In this document: positions 12,403 through 23,246 of the stretch, piece by piece
Layout of the letters: the number at the start of each line of letters is the position of its first letter
Numbering within the stretch: position 1 is the first letter of the stretch
Source: Lobulomyces angularis
Lineage: Eukaryota; Chytridiomycota; Chytridiomycetes; Lobulomycetales; Lobulomycetaceae
Length of the DNA: 48,339 nucleotides
Assembly (NCBI GenBank): GCA_027604685.1
Contig: JADHYX010000157.1
Coordinates: 1 to 48,339, forward strand
Reading direction: 5' to 3'
Translations under genes and position numbers: made by a program
The notes under the pieces: model-generated
What the model was told of the DNA's origin: nothing
Databases searched by the model: none
What the model saw: the letters and a program-made list of their open reading frames with translations, nothing else

Positions 12403-12492
12403 TCAAGATGATTCTTTGTCCAACCGTTGAAGTGTCATTTCGACAACTGTTTCAAACTTCTTAAATAGTTTTTTCCCTAAAATTCCTTGCAT
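12403..12492 (-). CDS. candidate 29-residue sORF
   Basis: An uninterrupted minus-strand frame reads MQGILGKKLFKKFETVVEMT and then LQRLDKESS before TGA. It is amphipathic and richer in G/C than its surroundings. A branch-like CTAAC lies just upstream, so it could instead be the last exon of something else. A chance ORF is possible. Confidence 0.2.
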   Translation of the reverse strand: MQGILGKKLFKKFETVVEMTLQRLDKESS

Positions 12493-12762
12493 TTCACAAT
12501 ATAGTTAGTGGTGGAGGTTGTTACAATTGTGAAAAACTGAAATAAGAGATTACTTCAACAAACTGATTTTAAGCACTTAATCAAATTTTTCGAAGTATAA
12601 TATAGTCTAAAATAATAAGATTACAGGGCAATCACTTCCCACGGTTTAGCTCAGTATTTTCAATTGCCCTTTACATATTTTGCAGTTTAATTAGTTTTAC
12701 CAATTTTCAAATATTTTTTTTTGTTGTGCGAAATAATTAATTTTTGCATCACTTTTCTGTAA

Positions 12763-13417
12763 ATGACAAATTGTGAAAAATGGGTTAATGATGCTTTAAA
12801 TTCAAGTATTATTAATTTATATGATTCAATTTGGTAAACCTTATTTTTAAAATTTTAGACGAAAAAGTCAAGACTTTGGTAACAGGAATTAAGGACTCTG
12901 GTGTTGAAGTTGAATTTGGCAAATACATCAAATGCGCTCATTGCCCATCCAAGTTATTTGGATTTTTTGAAAATAGCACTGGGGTAAAAAACTAAAAAAA
13001 TATAAATTATATTTAAGACTTTGTTACAAACTTTTTTAGCTCACTATATGTCAAAATAACTCCAAATCACAATACATTACTGAATCGACCCTAGTTCACG
13101 AACTAGTTCATGCTTACGATTTTTCAACCGCCACATTAAATGATAATAATTTAAGTCAAAGAGCCTGCTCTGAAGTAAGGGCAAGTAATTTATCAGGAGA
13201 CTGTGATTTCATAAGGGAATTTTTAAATTTTTCGGACGGCTTTTTAAAAAAATTTACTGGTCAAAAAGTTAATTGCGTTAGGAGAAAGGCTAGTTTTTCA
13301 CTTTCACAATGTGAAAACTTGGACAAATGCGAAACGGATAAAATTGTTGACTCGGTATTTAATGAATGTATTGCAAACATTAAACCATTTACTAATGAAC
13401 AGTTTAAAAAATTTTAA
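12763..13417 (+). CDS. ATP23: ATP23 mitochondrial inner-membrane metalloprotease
   Basis: Atp23 is a zinc protease of the mitochondrial intermembrane space that matures Atp6 and helps assemble the F1Fo-ATP synthase. The start MTNCEKWVNDALNS (12763) is joined by a 50-bp intron (donor GTATTA) to NEKVKTLVTGIKDSG, which reproduces the family pattern at this point. After a second intron in GFFENSTG/LTICQNN come the catalytic HELVH, then RACSEVRASNLSGDC and the Cys pattern CVRRKA. The gene ends KPFTNEQFKKF with TAA at 13415-13417. The roughly 185-residue length is a little short at the N-terminus compared with yeast. The conserved cysteines expected for disulfide bonding are present. It implies a mitochondrion with ATP synthase. 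Confidence 0.93.
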
Positions 13418-13670
13418 TTTTTGAAAATGGAACTAATTTACATTTTGATATTAAATTTTCAAAGATTTGCAAGTTATTAAAAACTTCATTTTAAGCCAAT
13501 CGCAACATATTGGAATATACTTAAACATCCGTATCGTATGCCACCAAAGTTTAAATTAGAAATAAGAACTTCAGTGAATATGATGATAAATGATGCAAAA
13601 AATGAAATTTTATAAATTTTTATATGATTAATTAAAAAGTAGCAAGATAATACATAATTACAACATTTTC

Positions 13671-14976
13671 TTATTGCTCGTAATTTGGATATAAAATATC
13701 ATAATGTCCAGGTCTAAATAATAAAGTAACGGTAGGAATATTATCAACAACACTTTCGAAGGGACTAAACAATTTTTGAGAAACTTTTTAAAATTATAAA
13801 AATTACCTAAAGTCATGATAGTTTTCCTCCCCATTTTGTGTTAGGCTTGTATCCAAATTTGCAATTTTCACATTCAACCCTAATGCATTGACAAGTGCAA
13901 CAATTTGTGGATTATCGGCCTCAATGTTCACTATTTTAAAATGAAAATTTAGTAAAAAAAAAAATTAATAAATATATTTTTTTTAAATTTGTAACATAAA
14001 ATAAGATTTGTTTTGTTATTTACTTGGGACCACCTGCGAAGAGATAAAATCCTCTAATGTTGGATAGGAATCCAAAATAAACATTTCGAACATTTCAGAG
14101 TTCTGAATTTTTTTTTTTTAATAAAAAAAAAAAAAAAATTCAAAAGTTTATACTAATTTTAAGTAAGCAGCAGTAACTAATTTCAAATAGCACACTATAG
14201 TATCGCTAACATATTCGGTTAAAAAATCAGCAAAAATTTGATCTGGTTCTTTATTCAAAGTTTCAATAAACCTATTAATAGTAAGAAATAGAGCATATTA
14301 GAAACAATTTTATATTTTTATTATACATAGTATAAAAATCTTCTACCGCAATAAGATCATAACCCCCTTTTACCAGTAGATTTTTACTCTCTTTCACATT
14401 GTTAAAAGCCCAAGTAGCCCATGGTTTAAATTTTGAGGTTGAATTGTTTTGATCTGATAATTCTCTTTTCAGAATTTCACAAAATCGGAATCCTACTGCT
14501 CTGTAAAAGCAATTTCCATCCCTTCCTAATAAAAAAATCAAATAAAATTATAATAGAGTATTAAATATTTACTTGTAGTTCTCATCATACTATATTGAGA
14601 TGTTAAATTCTTGAGAAAAAAAATAAAATGGTCGAGTAAAAGGAAAAATAAAAAATAAAAAAAATTAATGTCAGAATTGCATTTCAATTAAAAAAAAAAA
14701 AAAAACATTTATTTTGTTTATATAAACGCTTCCCGATTTCGAATATTCGAGTTTTAATTGGGTAAAATCCATTTTTTGGCTAATTAATGCTTTTTCTTGT
14801 TCTGCCTTTTTAATTTCCTTTTCAAACTTTAATATTTCTTCATCGCTAGGTCTGTCTCTTTCGCCTGGACCTATGACAGCCTCGGATTCGTTTAGTTTTG
14901 TTAATTCAGTCATTGAAGAAAGAAAAGAAAAATTTTTATTGGTTTTGTTTAAACTGTGTGTAACAAAATTTTCCAT
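13671..14976 (-). CDS. OTUB1: otubain-type deubiquitinase (OTU family C65)
   Basis: Otubains cleave ubiquitin chains (OTUB1 prefers K48 links) in cytosol and nucleus. The gene starts MENFVTHSLNKTNKNFSFLS at 14976, with an acidic/coiled N-terminal region (SDEEILKFEKEIKKAEQEKA) like the ubiquitin-binding helix of OTUB1. The catalytic block is rebuilt across introns as YSMMRTTRRDGNCFYRAVGF, holding the Asp and the nucleophile Cys. Later come IVCYLKLVTAAYL, FEMFI and EADNPQIVALVNALGL. The C-terminal catalytic His is in LLFRPGHYDILYP, followed by NYEQ and TAA at 13671-13673. All triad residues are present and the order matches human OTUB1 throughout. Its start lies only 54 bp from the divergent small gene at 15031. 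Confidence 0.93.
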
Positions 14977-15030
14977 TATTGAAATTTCAAAAAAAAGCTT
15001 TTAAGTACTTAATCAAGCGATGATAAAAAA

Positions 15031-15332
15031 ATGCTAATTTTGAGTGTTCTAGAAAACCAAAAAAAACACAGAAAGTGGTTTGATGAGTTAGATTGGTTTT
15101 TTTATTTCCTGCTTGCAAGCGAGGATAGATTGAAGAGAAAGTAAGGACCTTCAGCAATAGGGACAAACAACTTGAGAAACTTGAGAGTAACGAACTTAAA
15201 TTAGCAAAACGAGACAGAATACAGCAACATAAACTACTCAAAACCAGTAGGTTAATACTCTATTTTATAAATAAAGAGACAATTCCACAGTATATTGGCA
15301 GCACCCTACTTTCATTAATAGGATTACAATAG
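15031..15332 (+). CDS. small unknown gene, coiled-coil-like
   Basis: A coding-like stretch from ATG 15031 (MLILSVLENQKKHRKW) to TAG 15332. The clearest part is the charged helical run DKQLEKLESNELKLAKRDR followed by IQQHKLL. The splice pattern between about 15075 and 15155 is ambiguous: one model needs a 20-bp intron (GTAAGG...AATAG), another a longer intron ending in GATAG. A further possible intron (GTAGGT...CCACAG) would end the protein in ILAAPYFH instead of IGSTLLSLIGLQ. No family is recognised. The gene is divergent from the otubain. Confidence 0.4.
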
Positions 15333-15487
15333 TTCTGTTAATCACTGGCATTAATAAAAACTACAATAAATTCACTTCCAAATTATAGAACACAGAAAAA
15401 AGAAGTTTCCTTTAAAAAAGAAAAAAGTCGAAAAAAAAAAATTTTTTTTTATATTTAAAACAAAAAAATTTTTTAATTTTTAAAAAA

Positions 15488-15828
15488 ATGTTGAAAATTG
15501 AAAGAAACGATCCAAATATTCAAGTTATTTTAACAAAAAGAAGAAATATGATTATATCCGATTTTAGAAGTGAAAAAGTATACGTTAACAACCTTTATAC
15601 ACCAAAAAATTTATCTGATGTTGATCTCAATAGTAGAATAAAAGATTGGAGAGAAATTGATAACGAAAAAGTTACAAAAGTTAATTCTGAGGGAAGAACG
15701 CACAGTGTCTTTTGTGAATGTAAAGGTAAAATTTTGGATTTAACTCAACCCTATTAATGTTCATCACAGGAAGTGGAATCGGCTGTCAGTGTAAATATTC
15801 GTGTGGCGAAAAATGCTATAGAATTTAA
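15488..15828 (+). CDS. 98-residue protein with Cys-rich C-terminus, unknown family
   Basis: Exon 1 (15488-15725) starts MLKIERNDPNIQVILTKRR and continues through VYVNNLYTPKNLSDVDLNSR to SEGRTHSVFCECK. A 44-bp intron (15726-15769, GTAAAA...CACAG) leads to exon 2 ending GSGIGCQCKYSCGEKCYRI and TAA. Splicing converts an undistinguished tail into a compact CxC...CxC...CxxxC run (six Cys in about 22 residues), probably a zinc or disulfide knot. Unspliced translation stops earlier at LDLTQPY. No signal peptide is seen, so metal binding is the likelier role. I do not recognise the family. Confidence 0.65.
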
Positions 15829-16163
15829 AAAGTTCATTTTAGTCGCGCTCAATACTTAGTAGTAGTTAACATGTTTTAGAATCTTTATGTTGTGAGTGCT
15901 TCAATTATATTTTTATGTATAAGGTATTATAGTATTTGTCAGTGGCACACTAAATTTTCAATTTTTTTTTACAATATATCATCGTCATTGCATCTCATAT
16001 CATAAATGTTTCTAAATTCAAAAATAAAAAATTGCACGATTTAACTTAGAGATGTTTAAAGTTGTTATTTTAAAGCTATCATTAAATAGCCAAATCCAGT
16101 TTCTTTAAAACATTGTCTTAAGAAAAAGAAACAACATTATTTAAGAAATCTGTTGAACCACCA

Positions 16164-16190
16164 TAGTGTCTGGGCATTATCTTTTTGAAC
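16164..16190 (+). repeat. left terminal inverted repeat
   Basis: Begins TAGTGTCTGGGCATTATC and pairs with 17452-17478 with two mismatches (positions 6 and 7 of the repeat). Confidence 0.8.
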
Positions 16191-16243
16191 CTACTTTTTT
16201 TTGCTATAAAAAAGACTGCATTTTTTAAATATTAGTGAAAATA

Positions 16244-17297
16244 ATGCAACAAAAACATTCAACTAATAAAACTAATTTTGATAAAGTATTCAAAGGAGAT
16301 GAAACCCATTTGAAAAACATTGAAACATTAATTTTTAGTGTTAATAGATTAACTGTGCATACAACTCATTTTGTTAAATAGTATATACTTAACTCCAATG
16401 ATACCAACAAACATATTATCACTGAAAAAGATTTTCAAGTAACTTTTTGTTTACTAAACAACCACACCATCAATAATAGAAATAAAATGAGAGAATGTCT
16501 GTTACATGCGGTTTTTACCTTACATTACTGAATATAAAAATTTTATATTATACAATTATCAAGAAATCTAAAATGTTCAACAAATCGCTATCTATGCTTC
16601 AAAAATGTTTTATACAAATTTCATAGTTAACGTTCAAGAACATTTTATTCAAAAGGTTAAAAAATTTACTGCTACAATGATAATAAAAAAATTGAAATTT
16701 AAAGGAATATCTAAAGAATATATAAAATTTGTACAACAATGTATTAGACGAGTACTGGATTATATTTTTGGTAATGAAATGTTGAAATATCAATGTATGA
16801 TTTAGAGATTGCTAATGAAATAAAAGATTTGTTTCCTACAGATGATTAAGCTAATTAGTTCTTCTAGATCAAATCATAATTCAAATAATTCAACTACACA
16901 CAATGTCCCCACCCAGAAAGTTGTTGCCAAACTGGTTTCAAGGTTAATGTTTTACCAGAAAAATATTTGGAATCTTATTTCGAGTTTTGTGAATTATACA
17001 AAAAAAACATGATTTAAAATTATTTAACTTTATTAGGTTGTCAAAATCATCAATTCCTAGACATATTATTATTGACACAAAAATATTAATGGAAAACATT
17101 TTAAATTTACCTGAAACAGTGTTAAATCGTTAAAAGAAACAGTATGGGATACAGTTTTCAAAACTAATACAAAAGGTTTTAAATCTAGAAACAATATGAG
17201 TTTCAATGGGATGGTGCTAGCTGATAGAGTTTCAACAAAAGGGAAGGGGTTTCGAGAGTTATTTAAAAAAGCCGGTTTTCATATTATTTTTATGTAA
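16244..17297 (+). pseudogene. decayed transposon-encoded ORF (transposase or TnpB/Fanzor-like, unresolved)
   Basis: From ATG 16244 the frame reads MQQKHSTNKTNFDKVFKGDE, then a segment SVNRLTVHTTHFVK broken by TAG and resuming ILNSNDTNKHIITEKDF. Further recognisable pieces occur in other frames: a clean 66-codon stretch at 16605-16805, and WDTVFKTNTKGFKSRN then FNGMVLADRVSTKGKG near 17150-17250. The overall order resembles long proteins encoded by fungal DNA elements that carry a motif like F...TDG(V/I)S; this is an inference from memory of such families. Multiple stops and frameshifts make it a pseudogene. Whether it is a transposase or an RNA-guided nuclease (Fanzor) relic cannot be decided here. 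Confidence 0.5.
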
Positions 17298-17451
17298 TGA
17301 ATTTGACAATCAGTAGTGGAAAGTTATATAGTTAATGGTTGTAGACCAAAATATCTTTGTAAATAAGTAGATTTTTTTTAGCATAGTTTTCACTATGTTT
17401 ATATTTAAATATATGTTGGTGTTTGTTGTGTTGTTTTTTTGAATTTTTAAT

Positions 17452-17478
17452 GTTCAAAAAGATAATGCCCAAGCACTA
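17452..17478 (-). repeat. right terminal inverted repeat
   Basis: Reverse complement begins TAGTGCTTGGGCATTATC. The match to the left end stops abruptly after 27 positions, as expected for TIRs. Confidence 0.8.
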
Positions 17479-17536
17479 AGAATACCCATAAATGTTAAAA
17501 TTCTATGAAAATAAAATGGCTTAAAACAATTGTTCC

Positions 17537-17840
17537 ATGAAAAATAAAAGAATTAGCACTATGAGAATTGGCTTTCCAAGAATTAAAAACCTACCGAATT
17601 CATTCTACAAATTTAATTGTGGTTGGAATGAAATTACAAAAATTGAAAATTTGCCTAATTCGATAACTATTCATGTTTATGTGGGAATCCCCCTTGATGA
17701 TGTTGATATATCATGCTTAAAAACGTCATATTACGATTTTCCTGTTTTATTTCCAAAAATTATAAAACAATAAAGAGAATACAAAAAAGGATTAAAAAGA
17801 AGGTATTTAATAATAGATGTGGTGGTTAGAAAAATACAAG
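17537..17840 (+). pseudogene. LRR/FNIP-like repeat fragment
   Basis: An open frame from 17537 to TAA 17773 contains two LPNS-centred repeats (RIKNLPNSFYKFNCGWNEIT and IENLPNSITIHVYVG), the pattern of FNIP/LRR-type repeats. It ends PVLFPKIIKQ. Just after the stop, a different frame reads RIQKRIKKKVFNN, as if a frameshift had cut off a basic tail. No gene neighbours of the same type are present. It is probably a fragment of a larger repeat protein; a short intact gene is possible. Confidence 0.4.
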
Positions 17841-18257
17841 TTTGATGGTTTAACTGGATTTGGAAATCTCAATGCAAAGATGGTAGTTACGGAATTCAAC
17901 TAAGGTTGGGTTTAATGGACTATAAAGAACACTTTGAATAAATTTGTTTTTTATTATTTTTATGAATTAGATGATAGTATTCTTTTCATTTCTTTTAATT
18001 CTGCCTTTTTAAGATTGTTATACAATGTAAATTGATATTAAAAAATATATATGTCACTAGTTACTGGTGTGTCAAATTTGGAGATTATCCCAACAAGAAT
18101 TTGATTAAGAAAAGTAGTTCTAATAATCGTTAATGCTGAATATATTCGGTTTTCTTATTTGATACAGCTGTTAACATCAAATTTGAATAAACAGTTTAAT
18201 TGAAAATTGATTTTTTTTTTTTATTGGTGTTTAATTCTACTTTCCAAAAAGAGCTGA
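17841..18257. other. intergenic, upstream of KRE33
   Basis: AT-rich spacer. A short T run is followed by the KRE33 start at 18258. No supported gene. Confidence 0.5.
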
Positions 18258-21200
18258 ATGAGTCAAAGAAAAAAACTGGATTCTAGAATTCCCACCAATA
18301 TATCTAATGGCGTTGAAATGAATCATAGAACCTTCTATGTAATTGTTGGTGACCGAGGAAAAGTAAAATTACGATACTTGTTACAAATTAAACTTTTCGA
18401 ATAGGATCAAGTAGTGACGCTTCATTTTTTATTGTCAAAAGCAAGAGTTGCTGCTAGACCAAATGTTTTATGGTGCTATAAGAAAGATTTGGGATTTACA
18501 AGGTGATTATAAATAAAGTTTTTGCGTCCACCATTAACACATTAACAATCAGCCATCGTAAAAAGAGGGCAAGACAAATTAAAAGTCAAATTGCCAGAGG
18601 AATAAGAGATGCAGACCAGGATGATCCCTTTGAATTATTTGTAGCCTCAACAAATGTTCGCTACACTTATTACAAAGAAACTGAAAAAATTTTGGGAAAT
18701 ACATATGGAATGTGTGTTTTGCAAGTTAGTTAACTGTTATAATCATTAACTTAACGGTTTTTATACCAATTCAGGATTTTGAAGCAGTTACTCCAAATAT
18801 TTTAGCTAGAACAATAGAAACTGTAGAAGGAGGGGGTATTGTTGTTTTGCTTTTACGAACTATGAAATCTCTCAAACAGCTTTATTCTATGACGATGGTA
18901 AATTTTTATTTTGGTTTTGGAATTTTAAATTGTTGTTCGCAGGATGTCCATGCCAGGTATAGAACTGAATCTCATCATGATACAGTTGCAAGATTTAATG
19001 AAAGGTTCATTTTATCGTTGGGAAATTGTAAAACATGCTTGTTTATGGTGAACTTTCCTACTAGAAAATTTAATTTTTAACATAATCAAGGACGATGAGT
19101 TGAATATATTACCCTTAAGTGTAGCTAAAAATTTAAAACCGATTCCAAAAAAAGAGGTTTATTTTTAGAAGTTTAATTTTTTTAACTTGAATTTTCATCT
19201 TAGAATGATGTACTGACAGCGGAACAAAAAGAACTAGAAGATTTAAAGGAATCCTTAAAAGATACTCAACCAATTGGCGCTCTTGTTTCTTGCTCAAAAA
19301 CCATAGATCAAGCTAAGGCAATTTTAACATTTGTTGAAGCAACTGCAGAAAAAACCTTACGTTCTACAGTTAGTTTAACAGCAGCGCGTGGCAGAGGAAA
19401 ATCGGCAGCTTTAGGAATTTCTCTTGCTGCTGCAGTTGCCTACGGTTACTCTAATATTTTTCTTACTTCACCAAGTCCAGAAAATCTTAAAACACTGTTT
19501 GAATTTGTGTTTAAGGGTTTTGATGCGTTAGGATACGAGGAACATTTGGATTATGATATTATTCAAAGCACTAATCCTGCTTTTCAAAAATCGATTGTTA
19601 GAGTAAATATATTTAGGGATCATAGGCAAACAATTCAGGTACCTTCTTTAAAAGTTTTTGAAATTATAATTTTTTCTTCCTTAAATAGTATATTCAACCT
19701 CAAGATCACAGTGTCTTATCGCAAGCCGAGTTATTAGTTATTGATGAAGCAGCTGCGATTCCTTTGCCAATTGTAAAGAAGTTGTTAGGCCCATATTTGG
19801 TTTTTATGGCTTCCACGATAAACGGTTACGAGGGAACCGGCCGTTCTTTATCACTTAAATTGTTAAAACAATTACGCGAGCAAGCACATGGTGGAACAAA
19901 ACCAACGGGTATTTTTAATTTCTGCTATCTTTGTTAAAATATAAAATAGGTGAGAATTCCGATGTCACTGTAGTAGATAGATCCGGTAAGGAAACTTCTG
20001 GAGCCACTTCGTCGGGTAGTAGGGCCTTAAGAGAAATTCAGTTGAACACTCCAATTCGATATGGTGTTAATGATCCTGTGGAAAAGTGGTTAAACAATTT
20101 GCTGTGTTTAGATTCTTCGAATAACACTGCTTCTCTTTTTTCCAATCTGCCTATGAAAGGCAATGGACCAACAGGGTGCCCACATCCCACATCATGTGAA
20201 CTATTTTATGTCAATCGAGATACTCTTTTTAGGTTTGCAATTTATTTTACCCTTAAAAATAACTTTTTGGTAGTTATCATCCCGTTTCTGAAGCTTTTTT
20301 GCAAAGGATGATGGCACTGTATTCTGCAAGTCATTATAAAAATACTCCCGATGATTTACAATTAATGAGGTAATAATAACCGTTTCTTGCAAATAAGTCT
20401 AAATACATTCTTAATTTGTATTAGTGACGCACCAGCTCATCATTTATTTGTGCTATTACCACCAATAATTGCAGATAACTCGAAGACTACCGTTTTACCA
20501 GATCCATTGGTTGTTTTGCAAGTTTGTATGGAAGGATTAATATCAAAAGAAAGTGCCATAGCATCGCTAACAAAAGGGGTTAGAGCAGCTGGTGATATGA
20601 TTCCATGGGTTATGAGTCAGCAATTTCAAGACGAAGATTTTGCTCAATTAAGTGGTGCGAGGATTGTTCGCATTGCCACGCATCCCGATTATGTAGGAAT
20701 GGGATATGGAAAAAGAGCCATGGAATTAGTGGAACAATATTACACGGGTAAATTTATACAACTTGATGAAAGTATTGAAAGTGAAGTTAACGAATGTGTC
20801 AAGATTACTGATTTGGACTTGAAGGTTCATTTGTTAAATTATAAATTAATTTTATATTGTATTTTTTTTAGGACGTTAGTTTGATGACTGATGAAGTAAA
20901 GGTAAGAGATCCTTCGTCTATGCCGCCTTTATTGCTGAAATTATCAGAGAGACCCTTGCCTGCTGCAGAAAATTTGCATTGGATTGGAGTATCTTACGGT
21001 TTGACTGCACAGCTCCACAAATTCTGGAAGAGAATTGGCTTTGTTCCACTTTATGTGAGACAAACTGAAAATAATATTACTGGTGAACATACGTGCATTA
21101 TGCTTAAGGAATTAACAAGTGAAAACGAAGTTCTGAGTAATTCATCTGTTAAAGTAGAAAGCCCACAGTGGTTGACTACGTTTTCCGACGATTTTAAAAA

Positions 21201-22227
21201 AAGATTTATAGAGCTATTGGCGTATCAATTCAAAAAATTCTCACCAGTGATGGTATTAAGCATTTTAGAAGCAGTTGCAAGTAGGAATCCAGGGAGGGCT
21301 ACTGAAGGTAACAAATATATATTTATGGACACTTTGGTAAGATTTTTTTAGTTGTTTGCTCCAAAAGCGAAGTTCACAGATATTTTACACCATTCGATTT
21401 AAAAAGATTAGACTCATATACCAGTAACTTATTAGATTATCATTTAATTCTAGACTTGGCGTCAACTTTGGCGCATAATTATTTTTTGGGGCAATACAAC
21501 TCAAGCGCGCTTATTTCTAGTATAAAACCAGTATCTTTGTCACCAGTACAGTCGTCTATTATTTTAGGAATTGGATTACAAAAAAAGACAATGACAGATA
21601 TGGAAAGAGATTTGAATTTACCTCAGAGTCAAATTTTAGCATTGTTTGGAAAGGTTGTGAAGAAATGTTTGAATTATTTGAATGAGGTTGTAGAAATTGA
21701 TGTTTTAAAACAAGTTGATGATGAAAATGCTCAGCTAAAAAAAAAAGTTCAGACTGCAAGTAATTCAAATTTATCAAAAAGTTCTGAAAATTATAACGAT
21801 CACAATTTGAAGCGACGTAACCCTGAAGATGAAGATAGCTGGGATCCCACGCTGAAATCTTTAGATGATGACTTGGAAGATGCTGGTGAAGAGGCAGTTG
21901 AAAAACTTTTAGTTAGACAAAAAGAATTAATTAACACATGGGATTTAGAAAAGTAAGGATAAATTTGTTTCTCGTCAATAATAACTTTTATATAGATATG
22001 CAATAGGTGGTACAGATGAAGATTGGGAGAAAGCGAAAATGGGAAAAAGTGCAAAAATAGTTAACATACCCAATACGTTAAAAAGTTCGAAGAAATTAAA
22101 ACAATCAAATGGTACAGCTGTAAACTTGAGTCAGAAGTTATCGGGTGAAAAGAATGGATTTATAGATCCAAAAAATTTGGTTGGCTCAAAAAAAAAAGGT
22201 GGAAAAGCTAGATCAAAGAAAAATTAA
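18258..22227 (+). CDS. KRE33: RNA cytidine N4-acetyltransferase Kre33/NAT10
   Basis: Makes N4-acetylcytidine in 18S rRNA (and in Ser/Leu tRNA with a THUMP partner) and is needed for small-subunit biogenesis in the nucleolus. The start MSQRKKLDSRIPTNISNGVE is followed through about ten short introns by the full family. The N-terminal DUF1726 region reads YVIVGDRGK/DQVVTLHFLLSKARVAARP, DDPFELFVASTNVRY and VEGGGIVVLLLRTMKSLKQL. The helicase-like module has Walker A AARGRGKSAALG, then DEAAAIPLP and STINGYEGTGRSLSLK. The GNAT module reads RIVRIATHPDYVGMGYGKRAMEL, with FWKRIGFVP and GEHTCIML. The tRNA-binding region is GIGLQKKTMTDMERDL. A Lys-rich tail ends in TAA 22227. Every catalytic block expected from human NAT10 is visible in order and in frame after splicing. 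It is the best-conserved gene in the window. Confidence 0.96.
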
Positions 22228-22601
22228 CATTTTTATTTTATAATTACTTATTTAATATTTTTAGTCTTAATTTCATTGTATTGTTTTTTTTTTATTTTTT
22301 CTTTAATTTTTTTTTTCTAAATCACATTTTTAAATCCTATTTTTACTACATTTTTGTTTATCCTTTTTTTTTTAACAAAAGTTACTAGATTGTAAAATGT
22401 ACAAATAAATATAGTTTTTACATTAAAATATAAATTTTATTTAATTTTACTTTTTTTTTTTTAAAAAAATAATAAAACATAATATATTTTCACTTAAAAT
22501 AAATAAATTTTTAACATCATAGAATTTTTTTTTGATGAGATAATTTTAAGACATTAAAAAAAAAAAGTAAAATGGACTTGTCACTAAAAAAAACATAGTA
22601 G
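22228..22601. other. convergent intergenic, very AT-rich
   Basis: Long A and T runs and no ORF. It is shared 3' flank of KRE33 and the minus-strand surface protein. Confidence 0.5.
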
Positions 22602-23246
22602 TTAAAATAAAAATAAAATCAGTATTACTAAAAAAAATAATGAAATATTAACATTTTTGTAACCAAAAGAGGGTAATCCATCAAAATCGGACATATAAGC
22701 TAGGAACTGTGCAGTAGAAATGGAGCAGTTTGCTCCAGTAGCTTTTAAAGTAAAAATGGTATAGTCTACTCTCTGGATATCTTTAACATAAAAATAAACA
22801 TTGCTGATCCGGCTAGGTAAGATCAAATTTTTGGCATCTGGGACGGCCAAAAAATTAGAGTTGTTGGAGTTTAGAAAAATTAAATCATTTGTAATAGCTT
22901 GTCCATTATAATTGCTATTTAAATTGCAGGAAGGAGGAATTGCAGCTGGTTCAAAAATTTCAACTTGTGAAGGAGGTTCGTTAATCTTGGGTACAATTTT
23001 GGTTGGTTTTGGTTTGGGTGGTGTACTGCTCGTTTGTTGAATAAAAACAGTTGAAGTTATCAAAACTGGAGTAGATGAGGTAGAGAGTTGAAAGTTAATA
23101 TCGTCAGTAGTGGTAAGAATTGGAATAGTGGTAGTTATTGTTGGATTAGTATCAAGTGTATTAAAATCGCTTGTTGACTGAGAGGTCGTCAAGGAAGAAA
23201 GAAGTAAGAGGAATATTGAAGATGAGAAAATATAAAACAACTTCAT
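22602..23246 (-). CDS. secreted/anchored S/T-rich surface protein, family A copy 1
   Basis: A single-exon 214-residue protein. It starts MKLFYIFSSSIFLLLLSSLT, a clear signal peptide. Residues of about 25-100 are Ser/Thr/Pro-rich and likely O-glycosylated or extended. A compact C-terminal domain follows, bounded by two cysteines (PSCNLNSN and GANCSISTAQF). A hydrophobic tail (ISLFFLVILILFLF) ends at the stop, which suits a GPI anchor signal or a membrane tail. The Cys domain aligns with the protein at 28908-29525 (LP..I...YF, DI, TIFTL, NCS.(S/T)T.QF, GYK). No known family is recognised. It probably coats the cell or wall. Confidence 0.75.
   Translation of the reverse strand: MKLFYIFSSSIFLLLLSSLTTSQSTSDFNTLDTNPTITTTIPILTTTDDINFQLSTSSTPVLITSTVFIQQTSSTPPKPKPTKIVPKINEPPSQVEIFEPAAIPPSCNLNSNYNGQAITNDLIFLNSNNSNFLAVPDAKNLILPSRISNVYFYVKDIQRVDYTIFTLKATGANCSISTAQFLAYMSDFDGLPSFGYKNVNISLFFLVILILFLF

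Larger units (their letters stand above)
16164..17478 (+). mobile_element. TIR-bounded DNA transposon relic flanked by TA
   Basis: Inverted repeats of 27 positions at 16164-16190 and 17452-17478 match at 25 positions, each containing TGGGCATTATCTTTTTGAAC on its outward strand. The outermost two bases at both ends are TA, as expected for Tc1/mariner-type insertion with TA target duplication. The 1.3-kb interior holds a decayed plus-strand reading frame (listed separately). Several stops and frame breaks show that it is no longer autonomous. The element lies between small gene 15488 and KRE33. Confidence 0.7.

Noticed and set aside
12831..12858. Short ATP23 intron from GTAAACC to TTTTAG
   Set aside because: It breaks the frame. 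The GTATTA donor earlier gives DALNSNEKVKTLVTGI, matching the family.
14987..15241. Minus-strand 84-codon ORF rich in Ser/Leu/Cys
   Set aside because: It reads as the antisense of the charged helical plus-strand stretch (KLESNELKLAKRDR), which has better codon composition.
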